A stretch of 64,000 bases of DNA from Methanocorpusculum parvum. Its GTDB lineage: Archaea; Halobacteriota; Methanomicrobia; Methanomicrobiales; Methanocorpusculaceae. Each line of letters starts with the position of its first letter. Within the stretch, counting starts at the first letter, position 1. The position numbers and the translations under genes are program-made. This document shows positions 43,597 to 52,660 of the stretch, in pieces. The stretch covers positions 1-64,000 of the forward strand of contig SUTD01000005.1 in assembly GCA_015063085.1 (NCBI GenBank), in the 5' to 3' direction. The notes beneath the pieces were generated by a model that was not told where the DNA came from, made no database searches, and worked only from the letters and a program-made list of their open reading frames with translations.

Positions 43597-45303
43597 ATGG
43601 CTAAAGTAGAAAAGACCCAGAAACTTTTCCTTGACGCACTCAAGCAGAAGTTCCCACAGCAGGATGTTGCATCCACCACCACCGAGTTCTACAAGTTCAA
43701 CGGTGTCCACCAGTCTGCACGTAAGACCGAGTTCATTAAAGAGAACGAGGCAATCGTTGCAAAGCGCGGTATCTCCATGTACGACCCGGACCACTGCCAC
43801 TTAGCAGGTGTCCCAATGGGTCAGCGTCAGCTCATGACCTACGAAGTCTCCGGAACCGGAACCTTCGTTGAGGGTGATGATCTCCACTTCGTCAACAACG
43901 CAGCAATGCAGCAGATGTGGGACGACATCCGCAGAACTGTAATCGTTTCCATGGACATGGCACACCAGACTCTCCAGAAGCGTCTCGGTAAGGAAGTTAC
44001 TCCGGAAACCATCAACGAATACCTCCACATTGTCAACCACGCAATGCCAGGAGGAGCAGTCGTTCAGGAACACATGGTCGAAACCCACCCGGCATTAACC
44101 GACGACTGTTACGTCCGTGTCTTCACTGGTGACCAGGAACTCGCAGACTCTCTCGAGTCCCAGTACGTCATCGATATCGAGAAGCTCTTCCCGAAGAAGC
44201 AGGCAGAAGCACTCCAGGCAGCAGTCGGCAAGTCCCTCTGGCAGTGTGTTCACATGCCAACCATCGTCGGAAGAACCTGTGATGGTGGAACTACCTCCCG
44301 CTGGTCCGCAATGCAGATCGGTATGTCCTTCATTGCAGCATACCGCATGTGCGCAGGAGAAGCAGCAGTCGCAGACCTTTCCTTCGCAGCAAAGCACGCT
44401 GGTGTCATCAACATGGCATCCTCCCTGCCGGCCCGCCGTGCACGCGGTCCGAACGAGCCAGGAGGAATTCTCTTCGGTAACTTCGCAGATATGATCCAGG
44501 CAGACCGTGTCAACCCGTACGACCCGGCAAAGGCAACCCTTGAAGTTGTCGGTGCAGGAGCAGTCCTCTTTGACCAGATCTGGCTCGGTTCCTACATGTC
44601 TGGTGGTGTCGGATTCACTCAGTACGCAACTGCAGCATACACTGATAACATCCTCGACGACTTCGTCTACCACGGTATGGACTACATCCACGACAAGTAC
44701 AACGTTGATGTCACCAACCCGAACCCGAACGACAAAGTCAAGCCAACCCAGGAAGTTGTCAACGACATCGGTACTGAAGTCAACCTCTACGGTATGGAGC
44801 AGTACGAACAGTTCCCGACCATGATGGAAGACCACTTCGGTGGATCCCAGCGTGCAGCAGTTCTTGCAGCAGCATGTGGTACTACCACTTCTATCGCAAC
44901 CGGTAACTCCAACGCAGGTCTCAACGCATGGTACCTGTCCCAGCTCATGCACAAGGACGGATGGTCCAGACTTGGTTTCTTCGGTTACGACCTTCAGGAC
45001 CAGTGCGGTTCCGCAAACTCTCTCTCCATCAGACCAGACGAGGGATGTATCGGAGAATTCCGTGGACCGAACTACCCGAACTACGCAATGAACGTCGGTC
45101 ACCAGGGAGAATACGCAGCAATCGTCGGCGCAGCACACATTGGCCGCGGTGACGCATGGGCACTCTCCCCGCTTATCAAGATCTGTTTCGCAGACCCGGC
45201 ACTCAAGTTCGACTTCGCAAACCCGCGTGCAGAATTCGCAAAGGGAGCAATCCGCGAGTTCATGCCAGCAGGAGAGCGCGGACTTATCATCCCGGCACAG
45301 TAA
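43597..45303 (+). CDS. mcrA: Methyl-coenzyme M reductase alpha subunit
   Basis: A 568-residue catalytic subunit. The marker block [19 protein letters not shown] (about residues 333-351) is intact. Sites of known post-translational modification are present in recognisable context: AKHAGVINM (N-methylhistidine), [12 protein letters not shown] (methylarginine), and [12 protein letters not shown], which holds the thioglycine, the didehydroaspartate position and the S-methylcysteine. A normal methanogenic (not alkane-oxidising) type I enzyme by these motifs. Last gene of the operon; a hairpin and T run follow at once. Confidence 0.98.
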   Translation: MAKVEKTQKLFLDALKQKFPQQDVASTTTEFYKFNGVHQSARKTEFIKENEAIVAKRGISMYDPDHCHLAGVPMGQRQLMTYEVSGTGTFVEGDDLHFVNNAAMQQMWDDIRRTVIVSMDMAHQTLQKRLGKEVTPETINEYLHIVNHAMPGGAVVQEHMVETHPALTDDCYVRVFTGDQELADSLESQYVIDIEKLFPKKQAEALQAAVGKSLWQCVHMPTIVGRTCDGGTTSRWSAMQIGMSFIAAYRMCAGEAAVADLSFAAKHAGVINMASSLPARRARGPNEPGGILFGNFADMIQADRVNPYDPAKATLEVVGAGAVLFDQIWLGSYMSGGVGFTQYATAAYTDNILDDFVYHGMDYIHDKYNVDVTNPNPNDKVKPTQEVVNDIGTEVNLYGMEQYEQFPTMMEDHFGGSQRAAVLAAACGTTTSIATGNSNAGLNAWYLSQLMHKDGWSRLGFFGYDLQDQCGSANSLSIRPDEGCIGEFRGPNYPNYAMNVGHQGEYAAIVGAAHIGRGDAWALSPLIKICFADPALKFDFANPRAEFAKGAIREFMPAGERGLIIPAQ

Positions 45304-45305
45304 GA

Positions 45306-45330
45306 GGATTATTTATAATCCCCTTATTTT
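45306..45330 (+). terminator. Terminator after mcrA
   Basis: GGATTAT-TT-ATAATCC, a perfect 7-bp inverted repeat starting three bases after the mcrA stop, followed by CTTATTTT. It probably separates mcr from mtr transcription. Confidence 0.6.
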
Positions 45331-45577
45331 CTCATTTCGTCAGATTCCAAAACGCGCATTTTTTCTTTTCATTTATATACTCACCACAGTCTCTCTGAGG
45401 AGAAGGATTTTAAAGGACTTTTAGCACAATTTTATTTTAGATGAAATAAAGTGCAGTTTATTATAAAAATAATATTTTAGTTAGTAAAAATAATGTTGTT
45501 TAATTTTCGACATTTTCCGTATCTGTCGATGAGATTTTAGAAATTGACGAAATTTTTCATCGGATTTTTCGCATAGA
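45331..45577. other. AT-rich spacer between mcr and mtr operons
   Basis: About 250 bases without a supported gene, markedly AT-rich (especially 45420-45560). No tRNA or long inverted repeat is visible. It probably contains upstream elements of the mtr promoter. Confidence 0.5.
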
Positions 45578-45764
45578 TTATATACCCATCAACGACAAAC
45601 ATTTTAGTGTCCACACTTTGTACTCCATTCTTAAGAGTGGTAACGTTTTACGAACACTTGAGACGCATCCTTCGTTTCTTTCGGCATATCTATGCCGGGA
45701 AACAACTTAGGTTCCGGAAACTTATCCACAAATCCGGAAACAAAAACTCAAGGGAGAATCTTAC
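45578..45764 (+). promoter_or_regulatory. mtr promoter and hairpin-containing leader
   Basis: TTATATAC at 45578-45585 is a strong archaeal TATA box; transcription would begin near 45610, giving a leader of about 155 bases. The leader holds two perfect hairpins: CGGCATA-TC-TATGCCG (45682-45697) and TTCCGGA-N14-TCCGGAA (45712-45739). The second ends about 25 bases before mtrE ATG. A short frame in this stretch (from 45607) shows no protein-like composition and is not called. Confidence 0.55.
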
Positions 45765-46649
45765 ATGCAAGAAATTATTATCGGCATTGGAGTAACTGCC
45801 CTTGCGGGAGCTCTCGCAGCGGTTGCAGGTGCAGCCGAAGATACTGAGTCCAACATCGGATCACAGGGTGACCCGAACTCTCAGGTTCAGCTCGCACCGC
45901 AGATGGGATACACTCACCGTATCTACAACAAAGCAGTGAGTGGAGAACCACCGGCATACACCCTGTGGGTGACCCTTGCTTGTGGTGTTGCATGGGCATT
46001 CCTTATGATGGGAATGAATGCAATCCTCGCAATTGTCTTAGGAACAGTTCTCGCAACTATCGTGCAGGGAGTTTACGCAACTACTGCATACCTTGGAAGA
46101 ACCGCAAGTCTTTCCAAGTTCGGACAGCCGGTCTTTACTGATGTTCTGAAGTCAGTAACCACCGTGACCATGGGTCATGCATTTGTAGCAATCTTTACCA
46201 CCGTGGTAATTTGTTACCTTCTCGCAACTGTCATTGGCCACCCGTTCAGCCTTCCGCTCCTCGGTATCGTATGGGGTCTTGCACTTGGTGCAGCAGGTTC
46301 CGCAACCGGAAACCCGTACTATGGTAAGGAGCGTCAGTACCAGAACCAGAAGTTCGGTGCTGGTGTCCCGATTTCTGCATCCGGAAACATCGTCCGCTAC
46401 GCAGAAGCAGGTCAGAGAAGCTCTATCGACAACGGTTTCTTCACCGCAAAGTTCGGAGGACCAGCATCTGGTCTCTGTTTCGGTTTAATCGTCTTCTTCG
46501 AGCTGTGGCGTACCGTCCTCTTCGAGCACTACCTCGCAGGATGGGGAGCAGTCATCGCAGGTGCAGTCATCATTATCATCTTCATGGTAATTGACCGCTA
46601 TGTCGAGAAATGGGCACGTGAGAACTACGGTCCATACACGGAGGCATAA
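45765..46649 (+). CDS. mtrE: Tetrahydromethanopterin S-methyltransferase subunit E
   Basis: A 294-residue membrane subunit of the Mtr complex, which moves the methyl group from methyl-tetrahydromethanopterin to coenzyme M while pumping Na+ out. About six to seven membrane helices; the conserved cytoplasmic loop DTESNIGSQGDPNSQVQLAPQMGYTHRIYNKAVSGEPPAY near the N-terminus and GNPYYGKERQYQNQKFGAGVPI identify the family. MtrC, D and E form the sodium-translocating part. Begins the mtrEDCBAF(A/G)H operon; GGGAGA precedes the ATG. Confidence 0.96.
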   Translation: MQEIIIGIGVTALAGALAAVAGAAEDTESNIGSQGDPNSQVQLAPQMGYTHRIYNKAVSGEPPAYTLWVTLACGVAWAFLMMGMNAILAIVLGTVLATIVQGVYATTAYLGRTASLSKFGQPVFTDVLKSVTTVTMGHAFVAIFTTVVICYLLATVIGHPFSLPLLGIVWGLALGAAGSATGNPYYGKERQYQNQKFGAGVPISASGNIVRYAEAGQRSSIDNGFFTAKFGGPASGLCFGLIVFFELWRTVLFEHYLAGWGAVIAGAVIIIIFMVIDRYVEKWARENYGPYTEA

Positions 46650-46651
46650 AT

Positions 46652-47449
46652 ATGAGCGCAATTGCAGCAAAAGCAGGAGCTGACGCTGGCGCATTCCAGC
46701 CGGTTCCGTCAATCATCGCCCTCGTCCTCGCAATCATTGTTATTGCAGTCGGATTCGTCCTTGGCGTTGGGCAGACTCTTTGCTTAATCGTTCTCGGCGC
46801 AGCCTTAATCGCCTTTGGTGTCCACTTCGTCCCGGTCGGAGGAGCTCCGGCAGCAATGGGTCAGGCACCAGGTATCGCAACCGGTGTCCCGATGCTTGCA
46901 GCTGGTGCAGGTCTCGCAGGACTTTTCGGTGGTGCATGGGCAGCAGAGTTAGGTTTAGCAGTCGCACTCGCTGGTGGAGCAATCGGCGGTGCATTAATGA
47001 TGGCAATCACCTGTTTAATGGTGAACATGTCCTACGTCTTTGGTATGGGTATCCCGCCGGCATCTGGTAAGATCGAGAAAGATCCGCTTACCGGCTACTC
47101 TCAGCCAGAGTTCAAGTCCCAGGGTACTGAGGGTCACGGCCTTCCGTTCATCTCCTACGTTGGAGGTGTCATCGGTGGTCTCCTTGGTGGTCTTGGTGGA
47201 ACACTCATCTACATTGAACTTCTCGAATTCTACGAGGCAGCAGGATTAGACTTTGCAGTCGGTCTCGCAGGTATCCTCGCAGTTGCAATGTTCCTCGTTA
47301 TTGCAGTGCTTGCTGCATACAACATTACCGGAACCATCGAAGGTCCGCACGATCCGAAGTTCAAGAGATTCCCACGTGCAATTATCGCCGCACTCCTTGC
47401 ATCCGCACTCTGTGGTATTCTTGCACTCTTACTTGTGGTGTTAGTCTGA
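46652..47449 (+). CDS. mtrD: Tetrahydromethanopterin S-methyltransferase subunit D
   Basis: A 265-residue membrane subunit with about six helices. Typical segments: FVPVGGAPAAMGQAPGIATGVPMLAAGAGLAGLFGGAWAAE, VNMSYVFGMGIPPASGKIEKDPLTGY and EGHGLPFISYVGGVIGG. Part of the Na+ channel with MtrC and MtrE. Two bases separate it from mtrE. Confidence 0.96.
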   Translation: MSAIAAKAGADAGAFQPVPSIIALVLAIIVIAVGFVLGVGQTLCLIVLGAALIAFGVHFVPVGGAPAAMGQAPGIATGVPMLAAGAGLAGLFGGAWAAELGLAVALAGGAIGGALMMAITCLMVNMSYVFGMGIPPASGKIEKDPLTGYSQPEFKSQGTEGHGLPFISYVGGVIGGLLGGLGGTLIYIELLEFYEAAGLDFAVGLAGILAVAMFLVIAVLAAYNITGTIEGPHDPKFKRFPRAIIAALLASALCGILALLLVVLV

Positions 47450-47459
47450 GGTGTAAAAA

Positions 47460-48275
47460 ATGTCAGTAAAAGTTGAAGCATCCCACGGTGGAATCCCGCA
47501 CGGCAAGATTGCCGCAGCAGGTATCATCATTGCACTGGTATCTCTTTACATCGCCGTCATCGGACACGAGGTCCTTGGCTTCGATTACCTTGCCTTCTTC
47601 GGCGGTATCGCAGCAATTGGTGCCTTAATCTGGGGTAACAGCGCAATTAAAAGACTTTGCAGCTACGGTATCGGAGCAGGTGTTCCGTCCGCAGGTATGC
47701 TCGCATTCGGTTCCGGTCTCTTTGGAATGTTCCTTGGAGTCATTATCGGCGGCATCGTATCTGTCTGGATTATCCCGGTTGCAGTCTTAGTTATCGCACT
47801 CATCACTGGTCTCATTCTTGGATGGATCGCAAACACCGTCCTTAACATGAAGATTCCGGTCATGATTCAGTCTCTCGCAGAACTCGCAGCAGTTGGTGCA
47901 CTGACCACCCTTGGTCTCCGCACTGTTGCAACCGGATGCCTTGAAATGGGCGACGGTGTCTTCGTTGCAGTTGGATTCATCGCAGTCGCATTCATGCTCG
48001 GTGCAATCGCACTCCAGCACCCGTTCAACGCCTGCCTTGGTCCAGGAGAGACTCAGGACAGAACCAACATGCTCGTTATCGAGTGTGGTTTCCTTTCCAT
48101 GATCATCATGGCAGTCATCTCCTTCGTTGCAGTCTCTGCAATCGCAGGCTGGATTTCCTTAGTCATTGCAGTCATTGGATGGGCAGTGTCCTACAAGAAA
48201 TACATCGCATTATCCAAGCGCGATGCAGCAGCATGGCTCGACGCAAAGCCGTTCGTCGATGCGGAGGAAGAGTAA
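47460..48275 (+). CDS. mtrC: Tetrahydromethanopterin S-methyltransferase subunit C
   Basis: A 271-residue membrane subunit with about seven helices. Conserved parts include GGIPHGKIAAAGI near the start, GAGVPSAGMLAFGSGLFGMFLG and HPFNACLGPGETQDRTNMLVIECGFLSM, the most conserved block of the family. The acidic end VDAEEE is followed by GGAGG for mtrB. Confidence 0.96.
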   Translation: MSVKVEASHGGIPHGKIAAAGIIIALVSLYIAVIGHEVLGFDYLAFFGGIAAIGALIWGNSAIKRLCSYGIGAGVPSAGMLAFGSGLFGMFLGVIIGGIVSVWIIPVAVLVIALITGLILGWIANTVLNMKIPVMIQSLAELAAVGALTTLGLRTVATGCLEMGDGVFVAVGFIAVAFMLGAIALQHPFNACLGPGETQDRTNMLVIECGFLSMIIMAVISFVAVSAIAGWISLVIAVIGWAVSYKKYIALSKRDAAAWLDAKPFVDAEEE

Positions 48276-48288
48276 GGAGGAAACAAAA

Positions 48289-48585
48289 ATGGGATATGTA
48301 CTTGTATTACCTGAATTTGGCCTCGTCGCAGACCCAGTAGCTGGTGTCGTTACGACTGCAGGTGTCTCCTACCAGCCGGTCATCGACCAGGTTGCAGAAC
48401 TCGAAAAGATTGCAGATGACTTAGTCAACATGCTTTCCGGCGAGGGCAACTACTTAAACAGCTTCCCAGGCCGTGAAAAGACCTTAACCAAAGCAGGAGC
48501 AATCACTGCACTCTGGTACGGTCTCGGCGTTGGACTTGCAGTTGCATTTGTCTTAGCATTCGCACTTGCACTTGGAGGTATCTAA
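48289..48585 (+). CDS. mtrB: Tetrahydromethanopterin S-methyltransferase subunit B
   Basis: A 98-residue subunit with one C-terminal membrane helix (about residues 70-97). The N-terminal [21 protein letters not shown] is characteristic. MtrB helps connect the MtrA anchor to the CDE channel. A frame is open further upstream inside mtrC, but AAGGAGGA lies eight bases before ATG 48289, which gives the family length. mtrA begins one base after its stop. Confidence 0.94.
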   Translation: MGYVLVLPEFGLVADPVAGVVTTAGVSYQPVIDQVAELEKIADDLVNMLSGEGNYLNSFPGREKTLTKAGAITALWYGLGVGLAVAFVLAFALALGGI

Positions 48586-48586
48586 A

Positions 48587-49321
48587 ATGGCTGACAAGAA
48601 ATCCCCGGCAGGCGGATGGCCAATCATCCAGGGTGACTACCACACCGGTGACGCAAACAGCCCGGTTGCTGTTATCACTATGGGTTCCCACCTTGATGAG
48701 ACCGCAATCTGTGCAGCAGGTGCAGCACTTGCAGGATCTTGTAAGACCGAAAACCTCGGTATTGAAAAGGTCGTTGCAAACATTATCTCCAACCCGAACA
48801 TCCGCTTCGTTCTTCTCTGCGGTACTGAAGTTAAGGGTCACTTAACCGGTCAGTCCTGGACTGCAATGCACGCAAACGGTGTTGAGGGTGGAAAGATTGT
48901 CGGTTCCAAGGGAGCAATTCCGTTCCTCGAGAACCTGACTGAAGAGCACATCAAGCGCTTCCAGGAGCAGGTTGAGCTCGTCAACCTTATGGAGACCGAA
49001 GACCTTGGTCAGATCTCCGCAAAGATTGCAGAGTTAACCGCACGCGACCCAGGAGCATTTGGTGCAGACCCAATCGTAGTTCAGATTTCTGATGACGAGG
49101 GTGGAAGCGAAGAAGTCGTCGCTGGTGAGGAAGAACCATTAACCGGCGAGATGGCACTCATCACCTCCCGTATCAAGGCAATCCAGATGATGGTTACCGA
49201 CATTGGTTACCGCAACAGATTTGCATCTGGTGTCTATGGTGGTAAGATTGAGGGTGTCATGATTGGTTTAATCATTTCCTTAATCGTCTTCGGAGCACTC
49301 GTTGGAGTACAGGTGATTTAA
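48587..49321 (+). CDS. mtrA: Tetrahydromethanopterin S-methyltransferase subunit A (canonical, own membrane anchor)
   Basis: A 244-residue corrinoid protein. The cytoplasmic domain (residues 1-168) carries the cobamide-ligand histidine at 85 in [13 protein letters not shown], matching the axial histidine known in this family. A short acidic linker (169-185) leads to a MtrF-like amphipathic region and a membrane helix (about 222-243). It accepts the methyl group from methyl-H4MPT with MtrH and gives it to coenzyme M. The first 168 residues are nearly identical to the second mtrA-like gene at 49525, with substitutions only at 9 and 119. The ATG at 48587 is chosen over a TTG inside mtrB. Confidence 0.95.
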   Translation: MADKKSPAGGWPIIQGDYHTGDANSPVAVITMGSHLDETAICAAGAALAGSCKTENLGIEKVVANIISNPNIRFVLLCGTEVKGHLTGQSWTAMHANGVEGGKIVGSKGAIPFLENLTEEHIKRFQEQVELVNLMETEDLGQISAKIAELTARDPGAFGADPIVVQISDDEGGSEEVVAGEEEPLTGEMALITSRIKAIQMMVTDIGYRNRFASGVYGGKIEGVMIGLIISLIVFGALVGVQVI

Positions 49322-49322
49322 A

Positions 49323-49523
49323 ATGGCAGGATCTACTATTAGAATGGCCGCCATTGACAAAATGGTGGATGACATCAGATACAAAGGACAGATTCTCGCC
49401 AGAACCAACAAGGTCGAGTCCGCAATCAGCGGAAACGCACTCCTTGGATTCGGTGTTGGTGTTGCACTCTCCCTCGTTCTGATTCTCGGTCCAGTCCTTG
49501 CTATGTTCCTTGGAGGTCTCTAA
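49323..49523 (+). CDS. mtrF: Tetrahydromethanopterin S-methyltransferase subunit F
   Basis: A 66-residue protein: a charged amphipathic N-terminal part ([30 protein letters not shown]) and one membrane helix. It resembles the C-terminal part of MtrA ([15 protein letters not shown]), a known relation between MtrF and MtrA. It lies one base after mtrA and one before the mtrA-mtrG fusion, whose Shine-Dalgarno GGAGG is at its own C-terminal codons. Confidence 0.9.
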   Translation: MAGSTIRMAAIDKMVDDIRYKGQILARTNKVESAISGNALLGFGVGVALSLVLILGPVLAMFLGGL

Positions 49524-49524
49524 A

Positions 49525-50265
49525 ATGGCTGACAAGAAATCCCCAGCAGCAGGATGGCCAATCATCCAGGGTGACTACCACACCGGTGACGCAAACAGCC
49601 CAGTCGCTGTCATCACCATGGGTTCCCACCTTGATGAGACCGCAATCTGTGCAGCAGGCGCAGCACTTGCAGGATCTTGTAAGACCGAAAACCTCGGTAT
49701 TGAAAAGGTCGTTGCAAACATCATCTCAAACCCGAACATCCGTTTCGTCCTTCTCTGTGGTACTGAAGTTAAGGGTCACCTTACCGGTCAGTCCTGGACC
49801 GCAATGCACGCAAACGGTGTCGAAGGCGGTAAAATCGTTGGCTCTAAGGGAGCAATTCCGTTCCTTGAGAACCTTACCGCTGAGCACATCAAGCGCTTCC
49901 AGGAGCAGGTTGAACTCGTCAACCTTATGGAGACCGAAGACCTTGGTCAGATCTCCGCAAAGATTGCAGAGTTAACTGCCCGCGATCCGGGAGCATTCGG
50001 TGCAGACCCAATCGTCGTTCAGATCTCTGAGGGCGATGGTGAATCCGGAGGAGCTGCAACTGTTGCATCCGCAAACCCGCAGTTCCTTGAAATCGAGAAG
50101 CGCCTTAACGCTATCGAGAAGAAAATTGAGTTCACGGACGCAGAAATTGCAATGCGTACCGGAAGAAAGATTGGTCGTGACATCGGTATCCTCTACGGTC
50201 TCGTAGCAGGTACTATCGCATTCCTTGTAGTTATGTTCTGGATGTCCGGCTTATTATTCATCTAA
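49525..50265 (+). CDS. MtrA-MtrG fusion: second corrinoid domain joined to subunit G
   Basis: A 246-residue fusion. Residues 1-168 repeat the corrinoid-binding domain of MtrA with only two changes (A for G at 9, A for E at 119), including His85. After a short Gly/Ala/Ser linker, residues about 185-246 are Mtr[22 protein letters not shown], then [17 protein letters not shown] and a terminal membrane helix. It sits where mtrG normally lies, between mtrF and mtrH, and no separate mtrG exists. It could therefore act as both the G subunit and a second methyl carrier. The reading frame is intact and translation signals are good. Confidence 0.93.
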   Translation: MADKKSPAAGWPIIQGDYHTGDANSPVAVITMGSHLDETAICAAGAALAGSCKTENLGIEKVVANIISNPNIRFVLLCGTEVKGHLTGQSWTAMHANGVEGGKIVGSKGAIPFLENLTAEHIKRFQEQVELVNLMETEDLGQISAKIAELTARDPGAFGADPIVVQISEGDGESGGAATVASANPQFLEIEKRLNAIEKKIEFTDAEIAMRTGRKIGRDIGILYGLVAGTIAFLVVMFWMSGLLFI

Positions 50266-50278
50266 TTGAGGTGCCAAC

Positions 50279-51301
50279 ATGTTCAAGTTTGAAAAAGAAC
50301 AGCAGGTCTTTGACTTTAACGGAACTAAGATCGGAGGACAGCCGGGAGAATACCCGCGTGTCATGTCCCCGTCGATCTTCTACAACAAACACGAGATCGT
50401 CTTAAACGATCACACTGGTGAGATTGACAAAGCAAAAGCAGAAGCACTCTGGAACCGCTGTGAAGAGTTAACCGACATTACCGGTAACAAATTCTTCCTC
50501 CAGATCCTTGCAGAGCACGGAGAAGCTTTCGAGTCCTACTTCAACTGGTTCGACAGCATCGACAGCAAGACTGCATTCCTCATGGACTCTTCCGCACCGG
50601 AAGCACTGGTTCACGCAACCAAGTACGTCACTGAGGTTGGTCTCGCAGACCGCGCTATCTACAACTCCATCAACGGATCCATCCTTCCGGAGAACATCCA
50701 GGCACTCAAAGAGTCCGATGTCAACTCCGCAATTGTCCTCGCATTCAACCCAGGAGACCCAAGCGTCCCAGGACGTGAAAAGGCTCTTGTCGAGGGTGGC
50801 GTTGCAGGTCAGGAGAAGGGTATGCTTCAGATCGCAGAAGAGTGCGGTATCACCCGCCCGATCCTCGACTCTGCAGCAACTCCGCTCGGACTTGGTGCAT
50901 TCGGATCCATGCGCGAAATTCTCGCATGCAAAGCAATCCACGGTCTCCCGACCGGTGGTGCATACCACAACATGACTGTTTCCTGGACCTGGCTCAAGCG
51001 CTGGAGAAAGAACGTCTTAGCAGATGGATACAAGGGTAAGGACCTTCTCCTCGAACAGATGGCACACCACCACTTCGGAGGAATGGAGGGTATCCGCCAG
51101 GCAGCATGGTCTTCCGCAGATATCGGATGTAACATCATGGCAATGACCCTTGGTGCAGACTTAATCATGTACGGTCCAATCGAGAACATGGAAGGAGCAG
51201 CAACTGCATCCGCATTCTGTGATATCGTTCTCGCAGAGGCCTTCAAGGACTTCGGAGGAACTCCGGGAGTCACTGACGGTCCAATCGACAGACTCGTCTA
51301 A
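50279..51301 (+). CDS. mtrH: Tetrahydromethanopterin S-methyltransferase subunit H
   Basis: A 340-residue TIM-barrel methyltransferase that moves the methyl group from methyl-H4MPT to the corrinoid of MtrA. Family segments: MFKFEKEQQVFDFNGTKIGGQPGEYP, VLAFNPGDPSVPGREKAL, PILDSAATPLGLGAFGSMREI, and GLPTGGAYHNMTVSW. No membrane helix, as expected for the peripheral subunit. With two MtrA-type domains in the operon it would have two acceptors. Preceded by GAGGTG. Confidence 0.96.
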   Translation: MFKFEKEQQVFDFNGTKIGGQPGEYPRVMSPSIFYNKHEIVLNDHTGEIDKAKAEALWNRCEELTDITGNKFFLQILAEHGEAFESYFNWFDSIDSKTAFLMDSSAPEALVHATKYVTEVGLADRAIYNSINGSILPENIQALKESDVNSAIVLAFNPGDPSVPGREKALVEGGVAGQEKGMLQIAEECGITRPILDSAATPLGLGAFGSMREILACKAIHGLPTGGAYHNMTVSWTWLKRWRKNVLADGYKGKDLLLEQMAHHHFGGMEGIRQAAWSSADIGCNIMAMTLGADLIMYGPIENMEGAATASAFCDIVLAEAFKDFGGTPGVTDGPIDRLV

Positions 51302-51313
51302 GTTTGTTCCCCC

Positions 51314-51340
51314 AAAAAGGGGACTTCCCCTTTTTGTTTC
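51314..51340 (+). terminator. Terminator after the mtr operon
   Basis: A perfect stem, AAAAAGGGG (51314-51322) with CCCCTTTTT (51327-51335) around an ACTT loop, followed by GTTTC. A strong hairpin with a U-rich right arm 12 bases after mtrH. Confidence 0.75.
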
Positions 51341-51391
51341 GCACGCTCTTTTCCGAAACTTCCCTATACTTTCAGACCAAATAGTTAGTTA

Positions 51392-51925
51392 ATGGTCAGG
51401 GCTTTTATCGCAGTCGAACCGTCTGCAGAAATCCGGAATCAAATCGCTGCCGCAGGTCAGGAGCTCCGCGGTGCAGGACGTCTCTCTTTTGTCTCACCAA
51501 ATCTAATGCATATCACCCTCAAATTCTTAGGCGAGGTCTCTGATTCGCAAATCCAAAAAATCACTGCATCTTTAGACGGCATTGAAAGCCGTCCGTATAG
51601 TCTTTCTTCCTTCGGCATCAGCACCTTCGGCCGCCCGCCGCGGGTAATCAAAGCTGAAGTCCATGACGGAGGAGCAACCGCTGCTCTTGCTGCAGATGTT
51701 GAGTCACGCATGGCAAAGCTCGGACTTCCCCGTGAGGACAAACCGTTTTCCCCGCACATCACCATCGCACGGGTAAAGGAATACTCGCCTGCACTTCTTC
51801 CAAAAATCGCCGGTATCAAAGACCGCAGCTTTGGCGAGTGCGAAATCTCTGCTGTCCTCCTGAAAAAAAGCGTCCTGACGCCAACCGGCCCCCTCTACTC
51901 AACCCTTCACCGGGTTGAATTGTAA
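51392..51925 (+). CDS. thpR: RNA 2',3'-cyclic phosphodiesterase (2'-5' RNA ligase family)
   Basis: A 177-residue 2H-phosphoesterase. The two HxTx motifs are HITLKFLGE (near residue 37) and HITIARVKE (near 125), each in the expected half of the fold. The family hydrolyses 2',3'-cyclic phosphates at RNA ends and can catalyse 2'-5' ligation. Stands alone after the mtr terminator. Confidence 0.88.
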   Translation: MVRAFIAVEPSAEIRNQIAAAGQELRGAGRLSFVSPNLMHITLKFLGEVSDSQIQKITASLDGIESRPYSLSSFGISTFGRPPRVIKAEVHDGGATAALAADVESRMAKLGLPREDKPFSPHITIARVKEYSPALLPKIAGIKDRSFGECEISAVLLKKSVLTPTGPLYSTLHRVEL

Positions 51926-52012
51926 CTCTCTTTTACACCCGTTTTGTGCACAAAAAATCAACAAAATCGCGTTTTCAGATAGCAATAAATAGCCTTACGC
52001 CGAAGAAAAATT

Positions 52013-52660
52013 ATGAATCTGAAAGAGACGCCGGACATCGACCGTCCGCGGGAAAAACTCATCTCCCGCGGCGCCTCTTCTTTGGAACTGGAAGAACTGA
52101 TTGCGGCGATTATCGGGCGCGGGACTGCCAGATATGATGCCGTTCAGATGGGAAAAATGATTGGCAAGGTACTCATGGTTTATGCCTATGAGACCAATGT
52201 CCGCGATTTATTAGCAATCCCAGGCATGGGGGAAGCAAAAGCCTGTCAGATACTTGCCTCACTGGAACTTGCCAGGCGTTTTCCTCCGCCGCGGATGCGA
52301 AAAGCGGTTATCCGGACACCGCAGGATGTTTTGCCCTTCGTAACCCAGTACCGCTACGATTCGCAGGAAAACTTCCTTACTGTAACCCTAACCGGAGCAC
52401 ATGAAGTAATCAACGTACGCCACATCACCAAAGGAATTCTGGATACCTGTCAGGTACATCCGCGTGAGGTCTTCGCCGGTGCGATAGAAGACCGTGCTTC
52501 ATCTGTCATCCTCGTTCACAATCACCCGTCCGGAAATCTCGATCCAAGCAGACACGATCTCCTCATGACTGAAGAGCTGAAAAAATGCGGGGAGATTTTA
52601 GGCATCCCCATCCTTGACCACATCATCGTAGGGCCAATCGATGATTATCAGTGCATCTGA
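52013..52660 (+). CDS. radC: RadC-family JAB/MPN protein
   Basis: A 215-residue protein. An N-terminal helix-hairpin-helix region (ELIAAIIGRGTARYDAVQMG; LLAIPGMGEAKACQILASLELARR) precedes the JAMM metal motif VILVHNHPSGNLDPSRHD with the upstream glutamate in REVFAGAIEDRASS. Named for DNA repair but of uncertain function. RadC is mainly bacterial, so its presence in an archaeon suggests past transfer. TATA-like AATAAATAG lies upstream. Its 3' end overlaps the convergent membrane gene by 13 bases. Confidence 0.88.
   Translation: MNLKETPDIDRPREKLISRGASSLELEELIAAIIGRGTARYDAVQMGKMIGKVLMVYAYETNVRDLLAIPGMGEAKACQILASLELARRFPPPRMRKAVIRTPQDVLPFVTQYRYDSQENFLTVTLTGAHEVINVRHITKGILDTCQVHPREVFAGAIEDRASSVILVHNHPSGNLDPSRHDLLMTEELKKCGEILGIPILDHIIVGPIDDYQCI

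Larger units (their letters stand above)
48587..50028 (+). repeat. Direct repeat of the MtrA corrinoid-domain coding sequence (about 500 bp, spacing 938 bp)
   Basis: 48587-49090 and 49525-50028 encode almost the same 168 residues and are also highly similar as DNA, with scattered mostly silent differences. The copies are separated by the end of mtrA and mtrF. Such similarity suggests a recent duplication or continuing gene conversion. Confidence 0.85.

Noticed and set aside
45607-45795. 62-codon frame in the mtr leader
   Set aside because: It overlaps mtrE in another frame and spans both leader hairpins; no coding signature.
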